DNA of 64,000 bases from Micromonospora globbae (GTDB lineage: Bacteria; Actinomycetota; Actinomycetes; Mycobacteriales; Micromonosporaceae), in NCBI RefSeq assembly GCF_003610785.1, contig NZ_RAQQ01000001.1:1-64000 (forward strand), read 5' to 3'. Position numbers and translations under genes: made by a program. This document shows positions 35,448 through 45,507 of the stretch, piece after piece (within the stretch, counting starts at the first letter, position 1; each line of letters begins with the position of its first letter). The notes under the pieces are model-generated. The model saw only the letters and a list, made by a program, of their open reading frames with translations. It did not search any database and had not been told where the DNA came from.

Positions 35448-38078
35448 CTACGGGTACGCGGTGAGGTACACCTGCTGGTTGGCGGCGTTCGCGGTGCCGC
35501 CGGTGTTGTTGATCACCCGGTTGATGGTGCCGACCCCGCCCAGGGAGACGGTCACCAGGTTGGTGAACCGCACGTTCGGGGTGGTGGGCACCTCGAAGGC
35601 CCGCTCGGCGACCACGGCCGGGTTGACGTTGAAGTAGCAGTAGCTGCCCATGCCCCAGCCCTGGTGGCTGGTCACGCCGTCGCCCACCTTGTACGCGGCG
35701 TAGCCCCGGGTCGCGCCGTTCATCCAGGCGGCCTGGTTCGGCGGGTCGTACGGCATCTCGTTCTGGTAGAAGTACGTCCGCCCGCCGTTGCCGTTCCAGA
35801 CCGTCTGGTACCGCTGGTAGTGCTCGACGAAGAGGCCGTACATGGTGACGTCGTCGCCGTTGACGGTGAGCCCGGTGTCGGCGGTGTTCAGCGTCCACCC
35901 GGTCGGCACGCCGGCCGCCGCGTGGTCGGCCCGCCACAGCCACATGTGGTCGCCGATGACGTTGTCGCTGTTCACGGTCAACGTGGTGGTGGCCTTGCCG
36001 ACGTGCGGCCCGCCGATGCGGAAGAACACGTCGTGCAGCGAGGTCGGGTTCGCGGCGTGGTTCGCCGACGACCCGGGCGGGCCGACCTCCATGAGGACCG
36101 GCGAGTTCGTCGTGCCGGCCTCGAACATGATCCCGGCGACCTTCACGCCGTCCACGTCGGCCACGCGCATGGCCACGGTGCCGTTGTCGGCCTGGATGGT
36201 GGCCAGGCCGAGGCCGAGGATCACCGTGTCCGGACGGTCGACCCGGATCGGCTCGGTGACGTGGTGCACGCCGGGGGTGAACAGCAGGTGCCGTCCCTGG
36301 GCGAGCGCCGCGTTGATGGTGGCCGCGCTCGTGCCGGGCTGGACGACGTAGAACTGCGACAGGGAGATCGACGACCCGGCCGGGGTCTTGCCGTACCAGG
36401 TGGTGCCGGTGGAGTTGGCGCGCAGGGCCGGCACGAAGACCCGGTACTCGCCGGTGCCGTCGACGTAGAGGAACGGCTTCTCCCGCACCACGGGGGTCTG
36501 TGGGATGACGGTGTGGGACGGGTTCGGGAAGTGCGGCGGGGGCGCGCCGACCACGCCCTGGAAGACCATGTTCCACACCGAGCCGGTCCAGCCGTTGCCG
36601 AACTCGCTGTTGCGCGAGTACCACTGCTGCTGGGAGCCGGAGACGACGAGGCCGTCGATGCGGGTGTCGGCCATCAGCCCGCCGCTGGACCAGCCGTCGC
36701 CGCCGTTCCAGAGCTGGATCTGGTTCTGCCCGCCGCGCAGGTGCATCCGGCGGTAGGGCGCCGCCTGCGAGACCGCCCAGCGCTCCACGGTCACCCCGGC
36801 CGGCAGGGTCACCGACAGGTTCTCCGCGGCGCGCCAGAAGTTCTGGGTGGCGTTGCCGTTCATCCAGAACGCCTCGACCCGCACGTGCCCGTTGAGGTTC
36901 ACGTCGTCGGGGCTCATGCCGAGGCCGGCGACCTGGGTGAAGAAGCCGAGGTTGACGTCGGCCGTGTAGGTGCCGGGCTTGAACAGCACCGCGTACCGCT
37001 GCGGGCCGAACTGGTTCTCCTCCTGCTGGGCGAAGAGGCTGTCCAGCCGGCTCTGGATGGTCGCGGTCGGCGTGCCCGGGTCGAAGACGAACGTGTTCGG
37101 CCCGAGGTTCGGGTTGCGCGGGTCGGTGGGCGGGATGGACGGGTCGCCGCCGCTGTCGGTGGTGTTGACCTGGAACTCCCAGAGCGAGTATCCGTAGCCG
37201 GTGCCCCGCGCGGTGCCGTACATCCGCACGTAGCGGCCGCTGCCGTTCACGGTCAGGCTCTGGGTGCCGCCGGTGCCGGTGGTCGTGCTGTAGACGGTGG
37301 TCCAGGCGTTGCCGTCGGTCGAGGTCTGGATCTGGAAGGCCCGGGCGTACGCGGCCTCCCAGGCGAGCACGACCCGGCAGATCGACCGGGTGCTGCCGAG
37401 GTCGACGCGGAGCCACTGCGGGTCGGCGGCGGCGCTGGCCCAGCGGGTGCCGCTGTCGCCGTCGACGGCCGCCGAGGCGGGCAGGCCCGCGTTCTCGGTG
37501 GAGGACGCCGTGGCCGGCCGCCCCTGGGCGGCGTTGGCGCTGCCGCAGGTCGGCGTGGTGCCGCCGGTCTCCCCGTAGACCTGGAACTCCCACAGCGAGT
37601 AGCCGTACGCCGTGGCCCGCGTGGTGCCGTACATCCGCACGTAGCGGCCGGCCCCGGTGACGGCGATGGTCTGGGTGCCGCCGGTGCCCGCGCCGGTGCT
37701 GTGGACGGTGGTCCAGGTGGCACCGTCGTCGGAGGTCTGGATCTGGAAGGAGCGGGCGTAGGCGGCCTCCCACGCCAGCGTCACCTGGGTGATGGTGGCC
37801 CGGGCGCCCAGGTCGACCTGGATCCACTGGGGATCGCCGAAGGCGCTGGACCAGCGGGTGGCGCTGTTGCCGTCGACGGCCGCGGAGGCCGGGGTCGCGG
37901 CGTTCTCGGTGGAGGACGCGGTCGCCGGGCGGCCCTGCGAGAGCAGGGTGGGTGCGGCCTGCGCCGGGGGCGCGGCGACCGCCGGGGTGAGGGCCGCCAC
38001 GAGGGCCACGGCGAGCCCGAGGAGCATGCGGCGCCGCCGGTGGGGAGTCCGGCGTACGGATAAAGCATGAGATGTCAT
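35448..38078 (-). CDS. secreted protein with two discoidin (F5/8 type C) domains and a parallel beta-helix
   Basis: 876 aa. Residues 1-41 are an Arg-rich signal peptide ending AQA. Two near-identical F5/8 type C carbohydrate-binding domains follow (about 45-170 and 180-305; both have RPATASSTEN, AAVDGxSxTRW, WEAAYARxFQIQTS and GRYVRMYGTxR). Residues about 325-870 are a right-handed beta-helix (pectate-lyase-like/GH55-like fold) containing TIQSRLDSLFAQQ, VLFKPGTYTADVN, NSPVLMEVGPPGSS and YFYQNEMPYDPPNQ. Homologues are often mislabelled 'adenylyl cyclase' in databases; no cyclase domain is present. A polysaccharide-binding or -cleaving role fits the neighbouring GH16/GH1 genes. A LacI-type operator overlaps its predicted transcription start. 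Confidence 0.8.
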   Translation of the reverse strand: MTSHALSVRRTPHRRRRMLLGLAVALVAALTPAVAAPPAQAAPTLLSQGRPATASSTENAATPASAAVDGNSATRWSSAFGDPQWIQVDLGARATITQVTLAWEAAYARSFQIQTSDDGATWTTVHSTGAGTGGTQTIAVTGAGRYVRMYGTTRATAYGYSLWEFQVYGETGGTTPTCGSANAAQGRPATASSTENAGLPASAAVDGDSGTRWASAAADPQWLRVDLGSTRSICRVVLAWEAAYARAFQIQTSTDGNAWTTVYSTTTGTGGTQSLTVNGSGRYVRMYGTARGTGYGYSLWEFQVNTTDSGGDPSIPPTDPRNPNLGPNTFVFDPGTPTATIQSRLDSLFAQQEENQFGPQRYAVLFKPGTYTADVNLGFFTQVAGLGMSPDDVNLNGHVRVEAFWMNGNATQNFWRAAENLSVTLPAGVTVERWAVSQAAPYRRMHLRGGQNQIQLWNGGDGWSSGGLMADTRIDGLVVSGSQQQWYSRNSEFGNGWTGSVWNMVFQGVVGAPPPHFPNPSHTVIPQTPVVREKPFLYVDGTGEYRVFVPALRANSTGTTWYGKTPAGSSISLSQFYVVQPGTSAATINAALAQGRHLLFTPGVHHVTEPIRVDRPDTVILGLGLATIQADNGTVAMRVADVDGVKVAGIMFEAGTTNSPVLMEVGPPGSSANHAANPTSLHDVFFRIGGPHVGKATTTLTVNSDNVIGDHMWLWRADHAAAGVPTGWTLNTADTGLTVNGDDVTMYGLFVEHYQRYQTVWNGNGGRTYFYQNEMPYDPPNQAAWMNGATRGYAAYKVGDGVTSHQGWGMGSYCYFNVNPAVVAERAFEVPTTPNVRFTNLVTVSLGGVGTINRVINNTGGTANAANQQVYLTAYP

Positions 38079-38190
38079 GACTTTGCCTGTCGGTAGGGGG
38101 CTGCGGACGCCGGGCGCGACGGGAAGGGGGAAGGGTCGAGCCGGACCGCGGACGCCGGAGTGGAACCGCCGGGGACGGCGCCGCGGATCG

Positions 38191-38238
38191 CGAGAGCGCT
38201 CTCGTAGGAGTGTTACGGCGGGGTTGCGACGGCGTCAA
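38191..38238 (-). promoter_or_regulatory. promoter with LacI-type operator for the discoidin/beta-helix gene
   Basis: On the minus strand TTGACG (38238-38233), a 17-bp spacer and TAACAC (38215-38210) form a sigma-70-type promoter. The perfect 14-bp palindrome CGAGAGCGCTCTCG (38191-38204) follows 5 bp after the -10, covering the expected start point. The core GAGAGCGCTCTC is the same as at 45368-45379 upstream of the GH16 gene and resembles CebR/LacI-family operators of actinomycete sugar genes. Confidence 0.75.
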
Positions 38239-38309
38239 GACATCGATCTATAACGCTGTTATTTATCCCGAAGGTCCCCTGTGACCAACTCGGTCCGCCC
38301 GGGAGACGG

Positions 38310-39509
38310 TCAGCGGCGGAGGCCGCCGTCGGCGAGGAAGCGTGCGATCGGGAGGGTGGCGGCGCCCAGCGCCACGGCGTCCACGCCCAGCCGGCACAGC
38401 TCGATCGAGGCCTGCTCGTACGGCTGGCGCAGCGCCTGCCGGCCGGCCGCGTCGCGGATCGCCGGGAGCAGGTCGCCGAGCGCCATCGCCGCCCAGCCGC
38501 CCAGCACCACCCGCTCCGGGTTGAACAGGTTGATGAGGTTGGCCACCCCGGCGCCGAGGTACGCGGCCGTCTCGTCGAGCACCCGGCGGGCCGTCTCGGT
38601 GGTGGCCGCCGCGTCCAGCAGGGCGGTGAGCTGGGACTCCTCGTCCTCGCCCGGCACCGGGCGCCCGCCCCGCGCCTCCCGGTACCGGTCGATGATCGCC
38701 TCCGCGCCCACGTACGCCTCCAGGCAGCCGCGGGCGCCGCAGCGGCAGGGCCGGCCCCCGTACACCAGGGTGGTGTGCCCCCACTCCCCCGCGCTGCTGG
38801 ACGCGCCGCGGTAGGTGACGCCGCCGGTCACGACGGCCGCGCCGACGCCCGAGCCGACGAGGGCGAAGACGGCGTGCCGGGCGCCGCGGCCCGCGCCGAA
38901 CCACATCTCGGCCTGGCCGAGGGTCTTGGCGCCGTTGTCGATGTGCAGCGGCAGGTCGGTGCCGGTGGCGATGAGCTGTTCCAGCGGCACCCGGTCCCAG
39001 CCGAGGGCCTGCGCGTCGACCACGGCGTGCTCCCCCTGGGTGACCACCCCGGAGACGCCGATGCCGACGCCGAGCACGTCGGCGGGGGCGACCCCGGCCT
39101 CGCCGGTGACCGCGTCGATCCCCGTGAGGACGTGGCCGGCCACCTCGGCCGGCTCGGTGCGGGCCGGGTCCAGCGGGTACTCGACGCTGGCCAGCAGCGT
39201 CATGGCGAAGTCGAAGAGTTCGACCCGGACCCGGGTCTCGCCGACGTCCACCCCGACGACGAAGGCGAAGCGGGGCGCCATGCGGAGCATCATGCTGGGC
39301 CGGCCGCCGTCGGACTCGGCGGCGCCGGCCTCGGCCACCAGGCCCTCCTCGATGAGGTCGCTCACCACGTTGCTGACCGCCGGCTGGCTGAGCCCGGTGC
39401 TGCGGACGAGGTCCTGCCGGGTCAGCGGGCCGTCGAGGAAGAGCTTCGTGAGCAGGGCCGCCCGGTTGCGCAGCCGGACGCTGCGGTTGGTGGCTCGCAC
39501 CAGCTCCAC
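38310..39509 (-). CDS. ROK-family transcriptional regulator
   Basis: 399 aa from a GTG at 39509 with GAGGTGA upstream. The N-terminal winged HTH (LTRQDLVRSTGLSQPAVSNVVSDLIEEGLV in parts) is followed by the ROK sugar-kinase-like fold: VVGVDVGETRVRVELFD, IGVSGVV, GSGVGAAVVTGGVTYRGASSSAGEWGH in parts, and the zinc motif CRCGARGCLEAYV. It should bind a sugar and control the divergent ABC transporter/GH1 operon. An inverted repeat on that operon's promoter is its likely operator. DNA binding plus sugar sensing is expected; whether kinase activity remains is not known. Confidence 0.9.
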   Translation of the reverse strand: MELVRATNRSVRLRNRAALLTKLFLDGPLTRQDLVRSTGLSQPAVSNVVSDLIEEGLVAEAGAAESDGGRPSMMLRMAPRFAFVVGVDVGETRVRVELFDFAMTLLASVEYPLDPARTEPAEVAGHVLTGIDAVTGEAGVAPADVLGVGIGVSGVVTQGEHAVVDAQALGWDRVPLEQLIATGTDLPLHIDNGAKTLGQAEMWFGAGRGARHAVFALVGSGVGAAVVTGGVTYRGASSSAGEWGHTTLVYGGRPCRCGARGCLEAYVGAEAIIDRYREARGGRPVPGEDEESQLTALLDAAATTETARRVLDETAAYLGAGVANLINLFNPERVVLGGWAAMALGDLLPAIRDAAGRQALRQPYEQASIELCRLGVDAVALGAATLPIARFLADGGLRR

Positions 39510-39560
39510 TCGTCACCTCGATCCCGTCGGTCGCCCGAGGCGACTGTACGTGCCCCACGC

Positions 39561-39609
39561 TTGACGACCCACTCGCAGACCACTTTAATGACGGCATTAA
39601 TTAAGCCGT
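39561..39609 (+). promoter_or_regulatory. promoter and ROK-type operator of the sugar ABC/GH1 operon
   Basis: TTGACG (39561-39566) and TTTAAT (39584-39589) form a promoter with a 17-bp spacer. The perfect inverted repeat TTAATG-ACGG-CATTAA (39585-39600) covers the -10, and a second repeat ACGGC/GCCGT (39591-39609) overlaps it. The stretch is strikingly AT-rich for this genome and lies between the ROK gene and its presumed target. Confidence 0.7.
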
Positions 39610-39741
39610 GATGTAACTCCCGGTGAGCGTCGACACATCGACGCGGCCCGGGAACCCGTCCGCACCGGCCGGCCGCCCGTCCCCCCCACGCGTCACGACG
39701 GGCTCCGGCGGGCCCCCACCACTGCACCGGAAGGGCTGATC

Positions 39742-41043
39742 GTGTCGACGAGACGACACCTCGGGATACTCGCCGCCGCCGTCCTGGCGGCGGCCTCGCT
39801 GACCGCCTGCGGCGGCTCCGGCGACGACGCCGGCGGGTCCGGCAAGACCCTCACCTACTGGGCCAGCAACCAGGGCGCCAGCCTGGAGGCCGACAAGGCC
39901 ATCCTCCAGCCCGAACTCGACAAGTTCGAGAAGCAGACCGGCATCAAGGTCAACCTGGAGGTCGTACCCTGGTCGGACCTGCTCAACCGGCTGCTCGCCG
40001 CGGCCACCTCCGGGCAGGGCCCGGACGTGGTCAACATCGGCAACACCTGGTCCGCGTCGCTGCAGGCGACCGGCGCGCTGGTCGAGTTCGACGACGCCAC
40101 GCTCCAGGCCGTCGGCGGCAAGGACCGCTTCGTCCCCGCCGCGCTCGCCGCGGCCGGCGCCCCCGGCAAGCCGCCGGCCGCCGTGCCGCTCTACAGCCTC
40201 GCGTACGCGCTCTACTACAACAAGAAGGCGTTCGCCGACGCCGGCATCACCGCCCCGCCGACCACCTGGGAGCAGCTCGCCGAGTACGGCAGGAAGCTGA
40301 GCACCGGCGGGAAGTGGGGGCTCGCCATCGAGGGGGCGAACCCGTCGGAGAACGCCCACCACGCGTTCACGTTCAGCCAGCAGTACGGCGGCGAGTGGTT
40401 CGACTCGTCGGGCAAGCCGACCTTCGACACGCCGCAGAACGTGGCGGCCGTCAAGCGCTACGTCGACTTCATGGCCACCGACAAGATCACGAACCCGAGC
40501 AACGCCGAGTACGCGCAGAACCAGTCGGTCTCCGACTTCGCCAACGGCAAGGCCGCCATGCTGCTCTGGCAGGCCGCCGGGTCGAACCTCAAGACGCAGA
40601 ACATGGCCGCCGACGCGTACGGCGTGGCCCCGGTGCCGTTCCTGGCCAGCCCGCCGCCCGGCGGCAAGAAGGTCAACAGCATGGTCGCCGGGATCAACAT
40701 GGCGATCTTCAAGCACACCAAGAACCGTGACGGCGCGCTGAGCTTCGTGAAGTTCATGACCAGCGACGAGGAGCAGACGATCCTCAACAAGACGTACGGC
40801 TCGCTGCCCGCCGTGAAGACCGCCGGCACCGACCCGGCGTTCAGCGCGCCGGAGCAGAAGGTGCTCCAGGAGACGCTGTCCACCACCGCGGCCCCGCTGC
40901 CGCAGGTGCCCGACGAGAGCACGTTCGAGACCCTCGTCGGCACGGCCATCAAGGAACTGTTCGCCGACGCGGCCAGCGGCCGCCCGGTCACCGAGGAGTC
41001 GGTGAAGAAGAAGTTGAGCGACGCGCAGCAGAAGATGCGCTGA
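39742..41043 (+). CDS. sugar ABC transporter substrate-binding lipoprotein
   Basis: 433 aa with a lipoprotein signal ending LTAC-GGSG (Cys23). The mature part has the type I extracellular solute-binding fold: LTYWASNQGASLEADKAILQ in parts, EKQTGIKVNLEVVPWSDLLNRL, GPDVVNIGNTW, ALYYNKKAFADAGI and PPTTWEQL. It captures oligosaccharides outside the membrane and delivers them to the two permeases downstream. The GTG start is preceded by GGAAGGG. No ATPase gene is in the operon, so a shared MsiK-type ATPase encoded elsewhere is expected. Confidence 0.92.
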   Translation: MSTRRHLGILAAAVLAAASLTACGGSGDDAGGSGKTLTYWASNQGASLEADKAILQPELDKFEKQTGIKVNLEVVPWSDLLNRLLAAATSGQGPDVVNIGNTWSASLQATGALVEFDDATLQAVGGKDRFVPAALAAAGAPGKPPAAVPLYSLAYALYYNKKAFADAGITAPPTTWEQLAEYGRKLSTGGKWGLAIEGANPSENAHHAFTFSQQYGGEWFDSSGKPTFDTPQNVAAVKRYVDFMATDKITNPSNAEYAQNQSVSDFANGKAAMLLWQAAGSNLKTQNMAADAYGVAPVPFLASPPPGGKKVNSMVAGINMAIFKHTKNRDGALSFVKFMTSDEEQTILNKTYGSLPAVKTAGTDPAFSAPEQKVLQETLSTTAAPLPQVPDESTFETLVGTAIKELFADAASGRPVTEESVKKKLSDAQQKMR

Positions 41044-41107
41044 CCCCGGCGTCACCGGTGGCCGTGGCAGGGCACTGCCACGGCCACCACCTGGCGAGAG
41101 GACCCTG

Positions 41108-42097
41108 ATGGCAACCAGCACCACCGCGCCGGGCGCGGCCCGCCCCGACCGGCGCGACGCCCGGGCCGGGACACCGGAGCCCGCCCGGCGGCGCCGTCCC
41201 CGGCGCCCACTCCTGCCGTACCTTCTGCTCGTCCCGGCCATCGTGCTGGAGCTGGCCGTCCACGTCGTCCCGATGGCCGTCGGCGCCTGGATGAGCCTGC
41301 TGGAGCTGACCCAGTTCCACATCCGGGACTGGTCCACCGCCCCCTTCATCGGGCTGGACAACTACCGGGCGACGCTCGACATCCACACCGCGGCGGGGCG
41401 CGAGCTGCTGCACTCGTTCTGGGTCACCCTCGCCTACACGCTGCTGTCGGTGGGGCTGGCCTGGCTGCTCGGCATGGCCGGCGCCGTCGTCCTGCAACGC
41501 CCGTTCCGGGGGCGGGCGGTCCTGCGGGCGCTCTTCCTCACCCCGTACGCCCTGCCGGTCTACACCGCGGTCATCACCTGGAGCTTCCTGCTCCAGCGGG
41601 ACACCGGCCTGGTCAACCACGTCCTGGTCGACCAGCTCGGGCTGCTCGACGACAGGCCGTTCTGGCTGATCGGCGGCAACAGCTTCTGGTCGCTGCTGGT
41701 CGTCTCCGTCTGGCGCAACTGGCCGTTCGCGTTCCTGTGCCTGATGGCCGGCCTCCAGAACGTCCCCGACGAGCTGTACGAGGCGTCCGCGATCGACGGC
41801 GCGGGCTTCTGGCGGCGGCTGCGCTCGGTCACCCTGCCCCTGCTGCGACCGGTCAACCTCGTCCTGCTGCTGGTGCTGTTCCTGTGGACGTTCAACGACT
41901 TCAACACGCCGTACGTCCTCTTCGGCGGCTCCGCGCCCGAGCAGGCCGACCTCATCTCCATCCACATCTACCGCAGCTCGTTCAAGACCTGGGACTTCGG
42001 GTCCGGTTCGGCGATGTCCGTGGCCCTGCTGCTGTTCCTGCTGGTCGTCTCGGCCGGCTACCTGCTGATCACCAACCGCCGGAGGGACCATGCGTGA
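41108..42097 (+). CDS. sugar ABC transporter permease (MalF type)
   Basis: 329 aa with a Pro/Arg-rich cytoplasmic start and six membrane helices from about residue 38. The EAA loop reads YEASAIDGAGFWRRLRSVTLPLL, the site contacted by the ATPase. Its stop overlaps the start of the second permease by 8 bp. Together they form the membrane channel for the oligosaccharide bound by the upstream lipoprotein. Confidence 0.92.
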   Translation: MATSTTAPGAARPDRRDARAGTPEPARRRRPRRPLLPYLLLVPAIVLELAVHVVPMAVGAWMSLLELTQFHIRDWSTAPFIGLDNYRATLDIHTAAGRELLHSFWVTLAYTLLSVGLAWLLGMAGAVVLQRPFRGRAVLRALFLTPYALPVYTAVITWSFLLQRDTGLVNHVLVDQLGLLDDRPFWLIGGNSFWSLLVVSVWRNWPFAFLCLMAGLQNVPDELYEASAIDGAGFWRRLRSVTLPLLRPVNLVLLLVLFLWTFNDFNTPYVLFGGSAPEQADLISIHIYRSSFKTWDFGSGSAMSVALLLFLLVVSAGYLLITNRRRDHA

Positions 42098-42929
42098 GAC
42101 CGCCGGCGAGCGCTGGGGCCGGCGGATCGTGCTGACCCTGCTCGCCCTCTTCGTCGTCATCCCGCTCTACGTGATGGTCACCTCGGCCGCGAAGCCGTTG
42201 CAGGACGTGCAGAACGGCTTCACGTGGTGGCCGAGCCGGCCGACGCTGCAACCGTTCGTCGACATGTGGAGCACCGTGCCGCTGGCCCGGTACCTGGTCA
42301 ACAGCCTCGTGGTGTCGAGCATCGCCGCGGTCTGCTCGGTGGCCGTGGCCATCTTCGCGGCGTTCGCCGTGAGCCGCTACCGCTTCCGCGGCCGAGGCGT
42401 CTTCTCGGTGACCGTCCTGTCGACGCAGATGTTCCCCGGCATCCTCTTCCTGCTGCCGCTGTTCCTCATCTACGTCAACCTCGGCAACACCACCGGCATC
42501 GAGCTGTACGCGAGCCGCCTGGGCCTGGTCATCACGTACCTGACGTTCTCGCTGCCGTTCTCGATCTGGATGCTGGTCGGCTACTTCGACTCGATCCCGC
42601 GCGGCCTCGACGAGGCGGCCCAGGTCGACGGCGCCGGCCCGCTGCGCACCCTGTTCCAGGTGATCCTGCCGGCCGCCGTGCCGGGCGTGGTCGCGGTGAC
42701 CGTGTACGCGTTCATGACCGCCTGGGGCGAGGTGCTGTTCGCCTCCGTGATGACCGACGAGGGCAGCCGCACCCTGGCCGTCGGCCTCCAGGGCTACTCG
42801 ACCCAGTTCAACGTCTACTGGAACCAGGTGATGGCCGCCTCGCTGGTGGTGAGCGTGCCCGTCGTCGCCGGCTTCCTGGCGCTGCAACGCTACTTCGTCG
42901 CCGGCCTCACCGCCGGCGCCGTCAAGTGA
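42090..42929 (+). CDS. sugar ABC transporter permease (MalG type)
   Basis: 279 aa and six membrane helices. The EAA loop is [21 protein letters not shown]. MalG-type N-terminus ([23 protein letters not shown]) is clear. It overlaps the first permease gene by 8 bp and is followed after 29 bp by the GH1 gene, so transport and intracellular hydrolysis are co-expressed. Confidence 0.92.
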   Translation: MRETAGERWGRRIVLTLLALFVVIPLYVMVTSAAKPLQDVQNGFTWWPSRPTLQPFVDMWSTVPLARYLVNSLVVSSIAAVCSVAVAIFAAFAVSRYRFRGRGVFSVTVLSTQMFPGILFLLPLFLIYVNLGNTTGIELYASRLGLVITYLTFSLPFSIWMLVGYFDSIPRGLDEAAQVDGAGPLRTLFQVILPAAVPGVVAVTVYAFMTAWGEVLFASVMTDEGSRTLAVGLQGYSTQFNVYWNQVMAASLVVSVPVVAGFLALQRYFVAGLTAGAVK

Positions 42930-42958
42930 TTCGATCCACCGCAGAGGAGAACCGACCC

Positions 42959-44335
<1,377 letters not shown>

Positions 44336-44357
44336 GCGGGCCGACGGGGCCCGGGAT

Positions 44358-44388
44358 CCCCGGGTGCCGCGCCGGGCGGCACCCGGGG
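44358..44388. terminator. 13-bp stem hairpin after the GH1 gene
   Basis: Arms CCCCGGGTGCCGC (44358-44370) and GCGGCACCCGGGG (44376-44388) flank a 5-nt loop, 22 bp after the stop. It is a strong terminator for the ABC-GH1 operon. Confidence 0.85.
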
Positions 44389-44410
44389 CCCGAACCGGGC
44401 GTGTCCGCGG

Positions 44411-44517
44411 CCCGGTCCGCACGCGGCCGGGTCTCGCGGCCGGTCCGCACGCGGCCGGTCCGCACGCGCCCGGTCCGCCCGCGGCCGGGTCTCGCGGCCC
44501 GGTCCGCTCACGGCGGG
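44411..44517. repeat. degenerate short tandem repeats, core GGTCCGC
   Basis: The core CGGTCCGC occurs five times (near 44413, 44441, 44456, 44471 and 44500), interspersed with GGCCGGGTCTCGCGG twice. The block fills the space between the GH1 terminator and the TMEM175-like gene. It encodes nothing recognisable. Confidence 0.7.
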
Positions 44518-44567
44518 TCCGGGCGAAGGGTCCCCACCGTCGGGCGGTGGACGGTTAGCCTGCGGCA

Positions 44568-45259
44568 ATGGCCGCGACAGACGAGGGGCTCGCAGAGCCG
44601 GACGACGGGAGCCGGATGTCGGAGACCGACCGCATGAAGGCGTTCAGCGACGGCGTGTTCGCCATCGTCATCACCCCCTGCTGGTCATCGAGTTGCGGGT
44701 CCCCGAGTACCACGAGGGCGGCCTGCTGGCCGGGCTGAGCCACGAGGGGCCGGCGTACCTGGCGTTCGTGATGTCCTTCGTGTACATCGGCGTGATCTGG
44801 TTGAACCACCACGCGCTGCTGCGCCTGATCCGCGGGACCACGCTGGCGCTGAGCTGGATCAACCTCGCCATCCTCTTCGGCGCCGTCATCATCCCGTTCC
44901 CGACCGCGGTGCTGGCCTCCGCCTTCACCGACGGGGACACGGCCGACCGCAGGGCCGCGGTGGCGTTGTACGCGCTGGCCGCCGCCCTCATGTCCGCGCC
45001 CTGGCTCGCGTTCTTCACCTACCTGCACCGTCACCCGGCGCTGCGGGCCACCGACGTCGACCCCGAGCACATCCGCGACCAGCGCCCTCGCCCCGTCACC
45101 GGCCTGATCCTCTACGGGCTGAGCGGGCTGCTCGGCTGGTTCGTCCACCCCGTGCTCGGGCTGGTCCTCATCATCGTCATGATCGTCTATCACGCGCTCA
45201 CGAGCGAGGGCCTGCGCGCCGGGCCGCTGCGGTGGCTCGCCCCCGGCCGACGGTCCTGA
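44568..45259 (+). pseudogene. TMEM175/DUF1211-family potassium channel gene with a frameshift
   Basis: The family hallmark FSDGVFAIVIT is encoded in the frame that starts at the ATG 44568 (TAGCCT at 44556-44561 suggests a leaderless start). The expected continuation LLVIELRVPEYHEGG appears in another frame. The break lies at a run of five C (44674-44678), where removing two C or adding one restores one continuous protein of about 230 aa. The rest is intact: GPAYLAFVMSFVYIGVIWLNHHALL in parts, then LSWINLAILFGAVIIPFPTAVL and a C-terminal helix pair. DUF1211 proteins are four-helix-like potassium channels. A sequencing error in the C-run is as likely as a true mutation. Confidence 0.75.
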
Positions 45260-45274
45260 CCGCCGGCCGGGGCC

Positions 45275-45326
45275 CGGCCGGGTCGCGCCGGGCGGGCGTA
45301 CGGCCGGGTCGCGCCGGGCGGGCGTA
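45275..45326. repeat. 26-bp tandem duplication
   Basis: Two perfect copies (45275-45300 and 45301-45326; unit begins CGGCCGGGTCGCGCC) and the start of a third lie just after the TMEM175-like gene. Confidence 0.85.
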
Positions 45327-45367
45327 CGGCCGGCGGGTCCGCGCCCGCGCACGGCGCCACGAGGCCG

Positions 45368-45408
45368 GAGAGCGCTCTCTTGACACCGCCGACCACTCTC
45401 AATAGATT
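45368..45408 (+). promoter_or_regulatory. promoter with LacI-type operator for the GH16 gene
   Basis: The perfect 12-bp palindrome GAGAGCGCTCTC (45368-45379) abuts a consensus -35 TTGACA (45380-45385). A 17-bp spacer leads to TAGATT (45403-45408). The palindrome matches the core of the one at 38191-38204. About 100 nt of leader precedes the GTG at 45508. Confidence 0.8.
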
Positions 45409-45507
45409 GTTTTCAATCTATTCTCCGGTTTCTCACAGTTGCCCGTCCGGCACCGGTTCGTCGGGCGGAGCGAGGACCGGACCCCCGAGACCGCAGGGAG
45501 GTTTCCC

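Noticed and set aside
35448..38078. Adenylyl cyclase, as homologues are often named
   Set aside because: No class III cyclase or other cyclase motif is visible; the sequence is discoidin domains plus a beta-helix.
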